From NCBI GenBank assembly GCA_002400415.1, contig DGQP01000001.1, positions 267,476 through 331,475 of the forward strand: 64,000 bases of DNA, read 5' to 3'. The stretch is from Chitinophagaceae bacterium UBA4411 (GTDB taxonomy: Bacteria; Bacteroidota; Bacteroidia; Chitinophagales; Chitinophagaceae). Of the stretch, positions 9,850-19,428 are shown one piece after another; the stretch's first letter is position 1; the number at the start of each line of letters is the position of its first letter. The position numbers and the translations under genes were made by a program. The notes under the pieces were generated by a model. That model was not told the DNA's origin. It made no database searches and saw only the letters and a program-made list of their open reading frames with translations.

Positions 9850-10066
9850 TTATAAAGAGGCAGATATAGATAATATTAAGGAACAGTCAGAAAACATAGT
9901 CTTCAATACTTTGATTATTAAATCAATGCATTGCATAGTGTATTTTTTATATATAAACTAAAGTTTGACATTTCTCCCTCCGGCAGAAAGAGAAAACCGT
10001 GACTTTCGTGTAAAAAATGGCTGGCAGAGTGAATTTATTTGTCATGGAGTACGCCAGAGACGGAAT

Positions 10067-11740
10067 CTAATCTGCAACAACTTTAACCTGTTGCCTGATC
10101 CTTTCTTCAAAAGCATCGTTAGGCAGAAACGACTTGTTTTTGATCTTGGTTTTGTAGGTGTAGATGGTATTCACTGAATATCCAAGGATCTGGGCAATTT
10201 TTTCATTTTCTGTGATCCCCATTCTTATCAGGGCAAATATCCTCAATTCAGTGTTCAGGAGCTGGTCTTCCTTTAATGTAATCTGGTCTTCCTCTTTAAA
10301 AAGCGAATTGAAAATAGATACAAAATCAGGGAACAATTTAAGAAAGACCCTGTCAAAGCTTTTCAGAATTTCTTCCTTTTCGTCCTTCAGGTTGAATTTA
10401 TTAACGATAAATCTAATGTCTGCCAATTTATCCTCAGCAATTTTCCTGTCAATAGCATTCCTGAATTTTTCAACCTTCAGGAAGAGTTCGGAATCCAGGT
10501 TAAAGAAATACCCGATATACTCTTCTTTCACTTTATCGGCTTCTAATAAGAGGTGATTACTTTTTTGCAGCTTCAGGTTCACTTCTTCCTTTTCCAGGTT
10601 GGCTTCAGACAGTTGGTTGTTGATCTCAATAAGTTTTTTCCTTGCCGTCTTCAACTTCCGCAATTGCCCGGATACGATAAATGAAAAAATGACAACAGTT
10701 AATAAAAGCAGGCTTATAAAGAAAGTAAAAAACAGCAGGTCTTTCTGGTTTTCTTCTGCCCTGATTATTTTCTGGTTCTGTATTAATTGCAGCAGGGGAT
10801 ATATCTGTGCTTTCCGTTGCCTGGCTCCATAATACAAGGCATCTTCATTGGCTTTTTGGATATAAACGGCTGAGTTCTTTATGTCCCCTTTCTTATAAAA
10901 CATATCAGCGAGGATAAAAAGTGCTATGGTTTCCCTGGTGGATGATTTTATATCGGCAATGGCCGCTTCCATCAGTAACCAGGCAGCTTTGTCCATCTCC
11001 CTTTTCAGGCTGTAAATTCCGCTGAGGGTTGATGTTACCAGCGCCATCTGGTGTAACGTGAGGTCCTTCCTGGCATATAAAAGCTCCAGGTTTTTACCGG
11101 CACTGTCCAGGTTTCCTGATTTAAGATTCCGGAGGCCATTATAATAATGGAAAGCAAATGAACCGGCCGGGTATAAGTTCAGGGCAGAATCCAGGTAGTT
11201 CTTTGCGTTTCTGATGTACCTGACAACATGAAAATTGTCGCCGTTGTAATCAGCAAGATCGTAATAAAGGCGCCCGATCAGTGTATAATACTCTGCCTTC
11301 AGACTGTCCGGGACAGCAGAAAGATTGATGCTGTTCAGAGATTCAAACGTTTCTTTGAACATGCCGGAAGAAAGTAATATAAAACTCTGGCCGAGTCTTG
11401 CTCTTGTAATTTTAGCCGGGTCATTCAGGCTGCCGGCCAGCACCAGCAACCTTTCTACATAAAGAAAAGCAGAATCGTAATTAAAAGTCTTATACTCTTC
11501 GAAAATTTTATAGTTGATATTGTATTGTGCTTCCGTTTCCACTACAGCACTCTCCCTCAGCAGGTCTTTAAGAGCTTCTATTCTCTTTAATTTGACATTT
11601 TCATAAACAGCAGACTGTGATATAGTTTTATTGAGTTCATTGATCAGGCTGTCTGAATATGGAGTACCCAGTACCTTCCCTGATCTAAAGGCAAACAAAA
11701 AGAAAAAAATAAAATATACAGCGTACTCCCTTTTCATCAT
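10067..11740 (-). CDS. SusR-like membrane-spanning transcriptional regulator (DUF6377-type)
   Basis: Regulator of about 557 residues from MMKREYAV; the frame extends seven codons further upstream. Layout: N-terminal signal or anchor, an all-helical TPR-like sensor region of about 300 residues expected in the periplasm, one clear transmembrane helix (around FFTFFISLLLLTVVIFSFI, about residues 336-356), a cytoplasmic coiled coil, and a C-terminal LuxR-like helix-turn-helix (ENEKIAQILGYSVNTIYTYK). This is the architecture of SusR, which activates the Bacteroides sus operon when maltose is sensed. Its position just upstream of susC on the same strand supports that role. I recognise the architecture, not a specific orthologue, so no symbol is given. 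Confidence 0.82.
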   Translation of the reverse strand: MMKREYAVYFIFFFLFAFRSGKVLGTPYSDSLINELNKTISQSAVYENVKLKRIEALKDLLRESAVVETEAQYNINYKIFEEYKTFNYDSAFLYVERLLVLAGSLNDPAKITRARLGQSFILLSSGMFKETFESLNSINLSAVPDSLKAEYYTLIGRLYYDLADYNGDNFHVVRYIRNAKNYLDSALNLYPAGSFAFHYYNGLRNLKSGNLDSAGKNLELLYARKDLTLHQMALVTSTLSGIYSLKREMDKAAWLLMEAAIADIKSSTRETIALFILADMFYKKGDIKNSAVYIQKANEDALYYGARQRKAQIYPLLQLIQNQKIIRAEENQKDLLFFTFFISLLLLTVVIFSFIVSGQLRKLKTARKKLIEINNQLSEANLEKEEVNLKLQKSNHLLLEADKVKEEYIGYFFNLDSELFLKVEKFRNAIDRKIAEDKLADIRFIVNKFNLKDEKEEILKSFDRVFLKLFPDFVSIFNSLFKEEDQITLKEDQLLNTELRIFALIRMGITENEKIAQILGYSVNTIYTYKTKIKNKSFLPNDAFEERIRQQVKVVAD

Positions 11741-11850
11741 ACAAAACATTAGCAAAATCAAAAATAAGGCTTAAAAAACTATTGCCTGTTATTGCTGTAT
11801 TTACAGGGCACACCCGCTGTTCCTTTAGATTACCCTTTAAATGTCCCTGT

Positions 11851-11892
11851 ATAAAAGCAAAACCGGGACATCTGTCCCGGTTTTGCTTTTAT
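11851..11892. terminator. 42-nt inverted repeat between uxuA and SusR-like gene
   Basis: Arms of about 20 bp (11851-11870 and 11873-11892) are perfectly complementary around a tiny loop, with a GC core (CCGGGACA) flanked by A/T-rich tracts ending in TTTT on either strand. It lies 10 nt beyond the uxuA stop on the minus strand. It reads as a strong terminator that insulates the xylan block from the starch block. Confidence 0.85.
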
Positions 11893-11902
11893 AAATAACA
11901 GG

Positions 11903-13069
11903 TTAGCTCATACTTTTAGATATCCCCCACTCCAACCCCCGCAGTTCTGCCAATCCTCTCAAACGCCCGATAGCAGAGTAACCGGGATAGGTTTTCTTAT
12001 GCAGATCATCCAGCATCTGGTGACCATGATCAGGACGCATGGGAATAGAAATATTTTTCCGCTTCATTAATAATATGATTTCCTTAATAACAGCATACAT
12101 ATCCACATCACCGGCCAGGTGGTCGGCTTCGAAGAAATTTCCTTCTGCATCCCTTTTGGTGCTGCGCAGGTGGATAAAATGAATATGATCACCCAGTCTT
12201 TGAATGATGCCGGGCAAATCATTATCCGGCCGGACACCATAAGAACCGGTACAATAGCATAAACCATTGGCGGGTGAAGGTGCTGCAGCTATCAGTTCTT
12301 TTGCATCCTGTTCGGTGCTGACAATTCTTGGCAGCCCTAAAACAGGATATGGCGGATCATCCGGGTGAATTGCCATTTTTAAACCAAGCTCCTCCGCAAC
12401 CGGAACCACCTGTTGCAGGAAATAAAACAAATGTTCTTTTAATTTCTTTGCATCAATTCCTTCATAGGTCTTAAGCGCCGTTAAAATTTGTTCTTCGGTA
12501 AACCGTTCTTCACTTCCCGGCAAGCCAAGTAATGCATTCCTGTACAGAGTTTCTTCTTCTTCTTCAGTCATAGATTTTAGCCGTTCCTCTGCCTTCCTGA
12601 TTTCCTCAGGTGTATAATCCTTTTCTGCTCCCGGTCTTTTCAGTAAAAAAAGATCGAAAGCCACAAAGGCAGAACGTTCAAAACGCAATGCCCTGCTTCC
12701 ATCCGGCATCGTATAGTTAATGTCTGTGCGCATCCAGTCAAGAATGGGCATGAAATTATACGTTACCACTTTTAAACCGCAGGCTGCCACATGACGCAGG
12801 CTCTGCTTATAATTTTCAATATGCTGTTTATACTTCCCGGATTGTTTCTTAATATCCTCGCTGACAGGGAGACTTTCGATAACAGTCCAGGTCATGCCCG
12901 CTGCCTCAACCTCCGCTTTCCGTTTATTAATCTCTTCAGTGCTCCATATCTCACCCACGGGAATATGATGCAGTGCGGTGACCACCCCGGTGCAACCCGC
13001 TTGCCGTATATCTGATAAACTCACCGGGTCATTTGGTCCGAACCAGCGCATCGTTTGCTCCATCAGCAT
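11903..13069 (-). CDS. uxuA: Mannonate dehydratase
   Basis: D-mannonate dehydratase of 388 residues, a metal-dependent TIM-barrel cytosolic enzyme converting D-mannonate to 2-keto-3-deoxy-D-gluconate. The start motif MRWFGPNDPVSLSDIRQAG and the metal-site motifs (MAIHPDDPP, CYCTGSYGV, HIHFIHLRS, MRPDHGHQM) are those of UxuA. Met1, Met3 or Met7 could initiate. In this locus it serves glucuronate released by GH67 and GH115. The isomerase (UxaC), 2-keto-3-deoxygluconate kinase and aldolase are not in the window, and the reductase step may be the SDR at 30665. It is the last gene of the minus-strand catabolic operon, 94 nt after the symporter. Confidence 0.95.
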   Translation of the reverse strand: MLMEQTMRWFGPNDPVSLSDIRQAGCTGVVTALHHIPVGEIWSTEEINKRKAEVEAAGMTWTVIESLPVSEDIKKQSGKYKQHIENYKQSLRHVAACGLKVVTYNFMPILDWMRTDINYTMPDGSRALRFERSAFVAFDLFLLKRPGAEKDYTPEEIRKAEERLKSMTEEEEETLYRNALLGLPGSEERFTEEQILTALKTYEGIDAKKLKEHLFYFLQQVVPVAEELGLKMAIHPDDPPYPVLGLPRIVSTEQDAKELIAAAPSPANGLCYCTGSYGVRPDNDLPGIIQRLGDHIHFIHLRSTKRDAEGNFFEADHLAGDVDMYAVIKEIILLMKRKNISIPMRPDHGHQMLDDLHKKTYPGYSAIGRLRGLAELRGLEWGISKSMS

Positions 13070-13163
13070 AAATCAACAGTTTTTAACTGAGTAAAAATTT
13101 ACAGCCTTCAATATAGCATTTTCTGTTTTACAATGAGCCATGAACTTCATACACCTTAATTAA

Positions 13164-14807
13164 TCACTTCGCAATTCCGAGCGGGGAGAAGTAAACAAAA
13201 ACAGATATAATTATCAGTATCACGATAAAGGAGAGAATAACATCCCATTTGTTCCAGCTGGCACGGCTGGCTGCTTTGTCTTCTGCAACAGTAGTGGCGA
13301 ATGTCAATCCTTTTATATGGCCTTCATCCGGTTTCGGCGACAAAAGGCTTATCACCACCATTACCACCACTGAAAACAGGAAAAGATAAATACAGAAATA
13401 CAGGAAATTGATGGTTGCAAAATCGTAAAGCGCTCCACTGAGGTTTTTTTGAAACAATTCAAGTGTCAGTTTTACGAGCCCTAATATAAACCCGGTGACC
13501 ATTGCTGTATAAGCCCCTTTTGCATTCAGCCGCTTAAAAAATACACCGAGGAGAAAAACAGCAGCGATTGGCGGTGCCAGGTAAGATTGCACACTCTGGA
13601 GGTAGGTATATAAAGTATCGGAAATTCTGCCCATCATCGGTATCCAGATCATACCCAGGATCACGACCACGGCTGTGGCAATGCGTCCAACTTTTACCAG
13701 TTCCTTTTCACCTGCTTCCGGTTTCATTTTTTGGTAAATGTCCATAGTAAACAATGTGGAACAGGCATTATATACAGAAGCTAATGAAGCCATCAGTGCG
13801 GCTAACAACCCGCCGGCCAGCAACCCCCTCAATCCCATTGGCATGATCTGTTCCACCATAGCAGGGAAAGCTGCATTAAAATCTGCATGGCCATCCTTCA
13901 CCGGTAAAACCAACTCACCACGGGAATACAAGACATAAGCAATGAGACCGGGAATCAGGAAAATAAAGAATGGAAGCAATTTCAGGTAAGCGGCAAAAAT
14001 AGTTCCCCGCCTTGCTTCCCGTTCATTTCTTCCTGCCAAGCACCGCTGAACGATATGCTGATCGGTACACCAGTACCAGATACCAACAACCGGCGAGGCA
14101 AACAAAATTCCGAGCCATGGAAATTCCGGGTCGCTCAGTGGCCGGAACATATTCAGCTTCTCGGCAGGGACAGCGCTGATCAGTCCACTCCAGCCCCCTA
14201 CCTTATCAAGGCCAACAAACAATAACACTGCTGAACCTATCAATAATACAAAAGCCTGGATAGCCTCCGTATACATCACAGCATGAAGACCACCAAAAAC
14301 TGTATACACACCCGTTACGACCACGAGAATAATGGCTCCTGTCCAGAATTCCACACCCAGTATCTGGTTAAACACCAATGCCCCCGCGAAAATGGTAACC
14401 GACGCCTTGGCGATCACATAACTAAGCAATTGAATAATGGATAATAGTCTCCTAGCTTTGGCATTGAATCTTCTTTCCAGGAACTCCGGCATGGTATAGA
14501 CCATACTGCGCATATAAAAAGGGACAAATACCCAGCCCAGTATCAGTACAATCCAGGAATGCAATTCGTAATGCCCCAATACAGTTCCGGAGGCAGCGGC
14601 CGAGCCTGCCAGCCCAACAATATGTTCTGACCCCACATTGGAAGCAAGAATAGAAGCACCAATCACCCACCATCCCAGGTTTCTGTTGGCGAGAAAATAA
14701 TCAGTGGGAGAATCCTTGCTTTTCCTGATGGACCAGACTGATATGCCGGCAATAACCAGCATATAGACTACCAGGAATATCCAGTCAACCGTGCCCAGAA
14801 AATTCAT
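13164..14807 (-). CDS. Sodium/solute symporter (SSS family), probable sugar importer
   Basis: Polytopic inner-membrane protein of 547 residues with about 13-14 hydrophobic helices, in the SGLT-like branch of the sodium:solute symporters. Family features include a WWVIGASILASNVGSEH segment near the N-terminus and GLLAGGLLAALMASLASVYN near the middle. The SGLT subgroup imports monosaccharides with sodium. Placement between xylA and uxuA suggests xylose, arabinose or glucuronate as substrate, which the sequence alone cannot settle. It begins 38 nt after the xylA stop and is cotranscribed with it. Confidence 0.88.
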   Translation of the reverse strand: MNFLGTVDWIFLVVYMLVIAGISVWSIRKSKDSPTDYFLANRNLGWWVIGASILASNVGSEHIVGLAGSAAASGTVLGHYELHSWIVLILGWVFVPFYMRSMVYTMPEFLERRFNAKARRLLSIIQLLSYVIAKASVTIFAGALVFNQILGVEFWTGAIILVVVTGVYTVFGGLHAVMYTEAIQAFVLLIGSAVLLFVGLDKVGGWSGLISAVPAEKLNMFRPLSDPEFPWLGILFASPVVGIWYWCTDQHIVQRCLAGRNEREARRGTIFAAYLKLLPFFIFLIPGLIAYVLYSRGELVLPVKDGHADFNAAFPAMVEQIMPMGLRGLLAGGLLAALMASLASVYNACSTLFTMDIYQKMKPEAGEKELVKVGRIATAVVVILGMIWIPMMGRISDTLYTYLQSVQSYLAPPIAAVFLLGVFFKRLNAKGAYTAMVTGFILGLVKLTLELFQKNLSGALYDFATINFLYFCIYLFLFSVVVMVVISLLSPKPDEGHIKGLTFATTVAEDKAASRASWNKWDVILSFIVILIIISVFVYFSPLGIAK

Positions 14808-14845
14808 ATCAGCGGGGGTTTGATGATTAATTATACAAAGAAGAA

Positions 14846-16174
14846 TTATATATACCTGTTGATCATATTTTCCAGGTACTCCTGTTTTCCGCTTCTTACA
14901 GCCGGTTCACCGTTTTCAACGGCAAAGGTCCTCAGATCTTCCAACGATAAATTTCCTTCTTCAAACGCCTTACCTTTTCCACTGTCGAAACTGGAATAAC
15001 GTTCTGCTCTTATCTTTTTATATTCGGATTTTGCCAGTATCGCATCCGCGGTTATTATAGCTCTTGCAAATGTGTCCATTCCGCCAATATGAGCATAGAA
15101 AAGATCGGCAGGATCAGTTGAATTGCGGCGGATCTTTGCATCGAAGTTGATACCACCTCCTTTGAAACCACCCGCCTCAATAATGATCAGCATTGCTTCG
15201 GTGAGTTCGTTGATATCATTGGGAAATTGGTCCGTATCCCACCCGTTCTGGTAATCGCCACGGTTGGCATCCATGCTGCCCAGCAGGCCTGCATCTGCCG
15301 CCACCTGCAATTCATGTGTAAATGTATGGCCCGCTAATGTGGCATGATTTACTTCTATATTCAGGCTGAAATCATTCAGCAGGTCGTATTGCCGCAGGAA
15401 ACCGATCACGGTTTCGCTATCATAATCGTACTGGTGTTTGGAAGGTTCGCATGGCTTGGGCTCGATGAAGAACTTTCCTTTGAAACCATTCTTTCTTGCA
15501 TAGTTTTTTGCCGTATGCAGGAATTTAGCAAGATGCTCCTTCTCCCTTTTCATATTCGTATTCAGCAAACTCATATATCCTTCTCTTCCACCCCAGAATA
15601 CATAGTTCTCGCCACCCAGAGCAATTGTTGCATCCAGCGCTGCTTTCACCTGGGCTCCGGCATGAGCCAGTACATGAAAGTCAGGATTGGTGGAAGCGCC
15701 GTTCATATACCTCTTATTGGAAAATAAATTCGCAGTGCCCCATAATAGTTTTACCCCGCTTGCTTTTTGCTTTTCAGCGAGGTAAGCCGTAACAGCCTGC
15801 AACCTCCTGTCATTTTCATTCACATCATTGGTATAATCCACGACATCCACATCATGAAAGCAGTAATAAGGCATACCAAGCTTTGTTATAAATTCAAAAG
15901 CAGCATCGGCTTTATCCTTTGCCCTTTCCACCGCATCGGTTTTTTCATTCCAGGGGAATAGATGAGTGGGTTCACCGAAAGGATCTGCACCACTGCCACA
16001 GAAGCTGTGCCAGTAGGCACAGGCAAAACGCAGCCATTCTTTCAGGGGTTTACCGGCCACTACTTTATTCTCTTCATACCAGCGAAACGCAAGCGGGTTA
16101 TCTGATTCCCTTCCTTCGTATTTGATTGCTGCAATACCTTTGAAGAATTCCTTTTGTCCTGTTGTAATTGTCAT
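14846..16174 (-). CDS. xylA: Xylose isomerase
   Basis: Class II (long N-terminus) xylose isomerase of 442 residues; interconverts D-xylose and D-xylulose in the cytosol. Catalytic and metal residues are readable: His107 and Asp110 (FHDVD), Glu238 and Lys240 (IEPKPCEPSKHQYD), His277 (VNHATLAGHTF), Asp302 (SMDANRGD), Asp313 and Asp315 (WDTDQFP) and Asp345 (NFDAK). All expected ligands are present. It follows xylB by 37 nt. With the kinase it forms the standard isomerase route into the pentose phosphate pathway. Confidence 0.98.
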   Translation of the reverse strand: MTITTGQKEFFKGIAAIKYEGRESDNPLAFRWYEENKVVAGKPLKEWLRFACAYWHSFCGSGADPFGEPTHLFPWNEKTDAVERAKDKADAAFEFITKLGMPYYCFHDVDVVDYTNDVNENDRRLQAVTAYLAEKQKASGVKLLWGTANLFSNKRYMNGASTNPDFHVLAHAGAQVKAALDATIALGGENYVFWGGREGYMSLLNTNMKREKEHLAKFLHTAKNYARKNGFKGKFFIEPKPCEPSKHQYDYDSETVIGFLRQYDLLNDFSLNIEVNHATLAGHTFTHELQVAADAGLLGSMDANRGDYQNGWDTDQFPNDINELTEAMLIIIEAGGFKGGGINFDAKIRRNSTDPADLFYAHIGGMDTFARAIITADAILAKSEYKKIRAERYSSFDSGKGKAFEEGNLSLEDLRTFAVENGEPAVRSGKQEYLENMINRYI

Positions 16175-16211
16175 TTTTCGATGTTAAATAGGTTAAATAA
16201 TCATGATAAAC

Positions 16212-17726
16212 TCAATGACAAAGCACTCGTTTGATTATTTGATTAACTGTATCCAGTTGGTTTTTCAAAATTTCTTTCCATTGTTCATATAGCTCATCAT
16301 ACCTGCCGGTATCTCCCGGTTCCACAATTGCCACCGGCTTCCTGTTGCCGGATGCGGAAGCGGCATCTGCATATATACCGGCACCAATACCAGCGCCGAT
16401 AGCAGCCCCGAAACTTCCATCCCCTTCATAAAATTCAACAGCCACATTATTGACACTGGCAAATGACTGTGTAAATACATCACTCAGGAAGAGATTGGCT
16501 TTACCGGCTCTTATCACAGAAGGGTTCACACCGTTTTCCCGCATAATATCCAATCCATAACGGAAAGAGAATGCGATCCCTTCCTGTACAGCCCGCACCA
16601 GGTGAGCTGTGGTATGTATATTAAAATCAAGATGATGAAAATGGCCGCCGATAATCTGATTGTTCAGCATACGTTCTGCCCCATTGCCAAAGGGTAAAGC
16701 CATCAGCCCGTTTGACCCTGCCTGTATGGCCGCAGCGGCTTCATTCAAACCTGCATAGCTGTGATTTGATCCTGCTATATTTTTTATCCAGCGGTTAAAA
16801 ATGCCTGTACCATTAATGCATAATAAGATACCAATCCGCCTTTTATCCATTTCATAGTTGACGTGAGCAAAGCTGTTGATACGGGATTGCTGATCATAAC
16901 TCAGCTCATCACTCACACCATATATAACTCCCGATGTTCCCGCCGTGGTTGCCACTTCGCCCGGGTTCAGCACATTTAAGGATAATGCATTGTTCGGCTG
17001 ATCACCGGCCTTATAAGAGACAGGAATGCCTGTCTTCAATGAAAGACGTGCTGCCACTGTAGCTTTTAAATAACCGTGAGGTGCAAATAAAGGGTGTACG
17101 TCAGGGATCAGTGCATGATCAAACCCAAAATAGCGGAGTATATCTCCGGATATAACGTTGTCCCGGAAATCCCAGAAAATACCTTCGGAAAGAGCAGAGA
17201 TTGTTGTTGTGCAATCACCTGTCATCTTCATCGCAATAAAATCACCGGGCAGCATGATTTTACCGATCTTCTTATATACAGCAGGTTCATTCTCTTTTAC
17301 CCAGGCTAATTTGCTGGCGGTGAAATTGCCCGGTGAGTTGAGTAAATGCGACAGGCATTTTTCTTCACCAATCTCATGAAAAGCTTTGTTGCCAATTTCA
17401 ACAGCCCGGCTGTCGCACCAGATGATGGCATTGCGGAGTACATGTTGTTCCTTATCTACCAGCACCAGGCCATGCATCTGGTAAGCAATGCCAATGGCCG
17501 CAATATCCTGCGGATCATAAGCTCCCGATGAATGACATTTTAAAATGGCTTGTTTCACCTGCTCCCACCACTGGTCAGGGCTTTGTTCTGCCCATCCCGG
17601 TTTAACTGCAATGATCTCTGCTTCAGTTTCAGGATAAGATGCAGTGGCGAGACAATGCTGTGTTGAAGCATCAATTACAGAGGCTTTAACTGAAGATGTT
17701 CCTATATCTATTCCAAGTAAAAGCAT
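16212..17726 (-). CDS. xylB: Xylulokinase (FGGY family)
   Basis: FGGY carbohydrate kinase of 504 residues phosphorylating D-xylulose to xylulose 5-phosphate. It opens with the phosphate-binding motif GIDIGTSSVKA. The substrate motif WCDSRA is at about 103-108, the likely catalytic base Asp242 is in KAGDQPNNA, and a C-terminal ATPase domain includes GGHFHHLDF. Adjacency to xylA makes xylulose much more likely than ribulose or glycerol. A 147-nt gap separates it from GH51 upstream and contains a pseudo-palindrome (17751-17768), so it may have its own promoter. Confidence 0.95.
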   Translation of the reverse strand: MLLLGIDIGTSSVKASVIDASTQHCLATASYPETEAEIIAVKPGWAEQSPDQWWEQVKQAILKCHSSGAYDPQDIAAIGIAYQMHGLVLVDKEQHVLRNAIIWCDSRAVEIGNKAFHEIGEEKCLSHLLNSPGNFTASKLAWVKENEPAVYKKIGKIMLPGDFIAMKMTGDCTTTISALSEGIFWDFRDNVISGDILRYFGFDHALIPDVHPLFAPHGYLKATVAARLSLKTGIPVSYKAGDQPNNALSLNVLNPGEVATTAGTSGVIYGVSDELSYDQQSRINSFAHVNYEMDKRRIGILLCINGTGIFNRWIKNIAGSNHSYAGLNEAAAAIQAGSNGLMALPFGNGAERMLNNQIIGGHFHHLDFNIHTTAHLVRAVQEGIAFSFRYGLDIMRENGVNPSVIRAGKANLFLSDVFTQSFASVNNVAVEFYEGDGSFGAAIGAGIGAGIYADAASASGNRKPVAIVEPGDTGRYDELYEQWKEILKNQLDTVNQIIKRVLCH

Positions 17727-17750
17727 TTATACCAGTCTTTTTTCTTCAAG

Positions 17751-17768
17751 TATTGATTCGAACCAATA
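17751..17768. promoter_or_regulatory. Pseudo-palindrome upstream of xylB, possible operator
   Basis: TATTGATTCGAACCAATA is an 18-bp inverted repeat with one mismatched pair, centred on TTCGAA, 25 nt upstream of the xylB start. A central CG with A/T flanks is typical of LacI-family operators, but the arms differ from the site near the two LacI genes. Function is inferred. Confidence 0.35.
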
Positions 17769-17873
17769 AAGAGATAAGAATTTATTCTTCCCGGCAGTTG
17801 CCATCTGAATTACTTCATTAGAGCCCCCGATTAAAGATCTTCTTATCTTATTATATAATGACATCGCAGGTAT

Positions 17874-19412
17874 TTATTTTATCTCCAGCACTACTACGCT
17901 AAATGCCGGCATGGTTACTACCAGCTCATCCGATTCAAATCTTGCTCCTGAAAAGGATTTCGGGGCAATTGTTTCAGGCTTCTCAAACGTATTATGATCC
18001 TGAATAGCCGCCGATTGCAAGATACGCCCGGATATATTTTTATACTTATTCTTTTCAAAATTAATTTTTACTGTCTGCACTTGTGTTGCATGAATGTTTA
18101 CTAACGAGATATGTATACTCCCGTTTTTATCCCGGGATGCTGAAGCATTGACAGCATCAATTGAATCATTACCGGCTATATACTTTGAAGTTGTTATTTG
18201 AAGTGGTAATGAAACAGCATCCTGGTGAACTTTGTACATTTCCATAACATGATAGGTTGGCGTCAGGATCATTTTCTCTTTAATGGTGAGAATGACAGAC
18301 TGAAGTACATTGATACACTGGGCAAGATTAGCCATTCTCACCCTGTCTGCATGATTATTAAATATGTTCAGCGTAAGCCCGGCAATCATGGCATCACGCA
18401 TTGTGCTTTGCTGGTGCAGGAATGCTTTATTCGTTCCCGGTTCCGTTTCATACCAACCTCCCCATTCGTCAACTATCAGGGCTACTTTCTTTTTCGGATC
18501 ATATTTATCCATCACCTCACTGTTCCGGCTAATGAATTTTTCCATTCTCCAGGCCTGCTGCATTGTCCTGAAATACTCGTTCTCTGAAAATTGCGTAGCC
18601 GATCCTTTATTACCCCAGTTGATCACAGAATAATGATGAACAGAAATCCCATCAAGCATGCCCAGGGGAATTTTTTTCATAAGTGTTTCCGTCCAATTAT
18701 AATCCTCTGTACCCGGCCCCACAGCAATCCGGAACAAACCTTCTGTATTGCTGTAACTGGTCATGAATGTTGCATACTTTTTATACTGATCAACATAGTA
18801 GTCAACCGACATATGGCCACCGCAATCCCATGATTCATTACCAATTCCCCAATATTTTACATTCCAGGGGTTTGCCCTGCCACTCTGCCTGCGCAGGTCC
18901 GTGAGGTAACTGCTGCCATTGGCATGGTTTGTATACTGCACCCATTCAGCGGCTTCCTGTACAGTACCGCTTCCCATATTTATGGCCAGGTAAGGCTCGG
19001 CCCCCATTATCTCACAGAGTTCCAGAAACTCATTGGTCCCAAAACTATTATCCTCCCTTATATTCCCCCACGAAACGTTTTCAATAGACTTACGTTTGCT
19101 CTTTGGGCCAATAGCATCTTTCCAATGATAATTATCCGCAAAGCATCCACCAGGCCATCTCAGTACCGGTATATTTAATTTCTTTAGAGCGGTTACAACA
19201 TCCAGCCTTATCCCGTTTTTATTCGGAATCAGTTTATTATTCTCACCCACATAAAAGCCACCATATACAGAATTTCCCAGGTGTTCTGCGAAATGTCCAT
19301 AAATATTCCGGTTGATGGTATCAACTCCTTTGTCATTGGCTATGGAGATATAAGTTTGAGCAGTAAGATTCCTGCATGCTATAAATACTATAAATAGGAA
19401 GAGTAACCGCAT
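17874..19412 (-). CDS. GH51 alpha-L-arabinofuranosidase
   Basis: Exported family 51 arabinofuranosidase of 512 residues that removes arabinofuranosyl side groups from arabinoxylan or its oligosaccharides. A signal peptide ends around NLTAQ. The catalytic barrel shows acid/base Glu193 in YWGIGNESWDCGG and nucleophile Glu316 in LIVDEWGGWYE, plus the family segment RWPGGCFADNYHW. The last 120 or so residues are the usual C-terminal beta-sandwich. Many GH51 enzymes are cytoplasmic; a signal peptide makes this one periplasmic or surface-associated, consistent with debranching before inner-membrane transport. It starts 16 nt after GH30. Confidence 0.95.
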   Translation of the reverse strand: MRLLFLFIVFIACRNLTAQTYISIANDKGVDTINRNIYGHFAEHLGNSVYGGFYVGENNKLIPNKNGIRLDVVTALKKLNIPVLRWPGGCFADNYHWKDAIGPKSKRKSIENVSWGNIREDNSFGTNEFLELCEIMGAEPYLAINMGSGTVQEAAEWVQYTNHANGSSYLTDLRRQSGRANPWNVKYWGIGNESWDCGGHMSVDYYVDQYKKYATFMTSYSNTEGLFRIAVGPGTEDYNWTETLMKKIPLGMLDGISVHHYSVINWGNKGSATQFSENEYFRTMQQAWRMEKFISRNSEVMDKYDPKKKVALIVDEWGGWYETEPGTNKAFLHQQSTMRDAMIAGLTLNIFNNHADRVRMANLAQCINVLQSVILTIKEKMILTPTYHVMEMYKVHQDAVSLPLQITTSKYIAGNDSIDAVNASASRDKNGSIHISLVNIHATQVQTVKINFEKNKYKNISGRILQSAAIQDHNTFEKPETIAPKSFSGARFESDELVVTMPAFSVVVLEIK

Positions 19413-19428
19413 GTGATGAATTTTTTAT

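Larger units (their letters stand above)
9522..10066. other. 545-nt intergenic region between SusR-like gene and susC
   Basis: No convincing gene here; short open frames are not protein-like. It contains a bulged hairpin (9745-9777), a smaller inverted repeat at 9702-9718 (arms AAAAGC and GCTTTT), a near-palindrome at about 9580-9595, and a possible minus-strand promoter at 9818-9849. It should carry the 3' end of the regulator transcript and the promoter and leader of susC. Confidence 0.6.

Noticed and set aside
19073..19083. GAAACGTTTTC resembling the AGAAACGTTTCT palindrome
   Set aside because: It lies within the GH51 coding sequence, is imperfect, and such 8-bp cores occur by chance.
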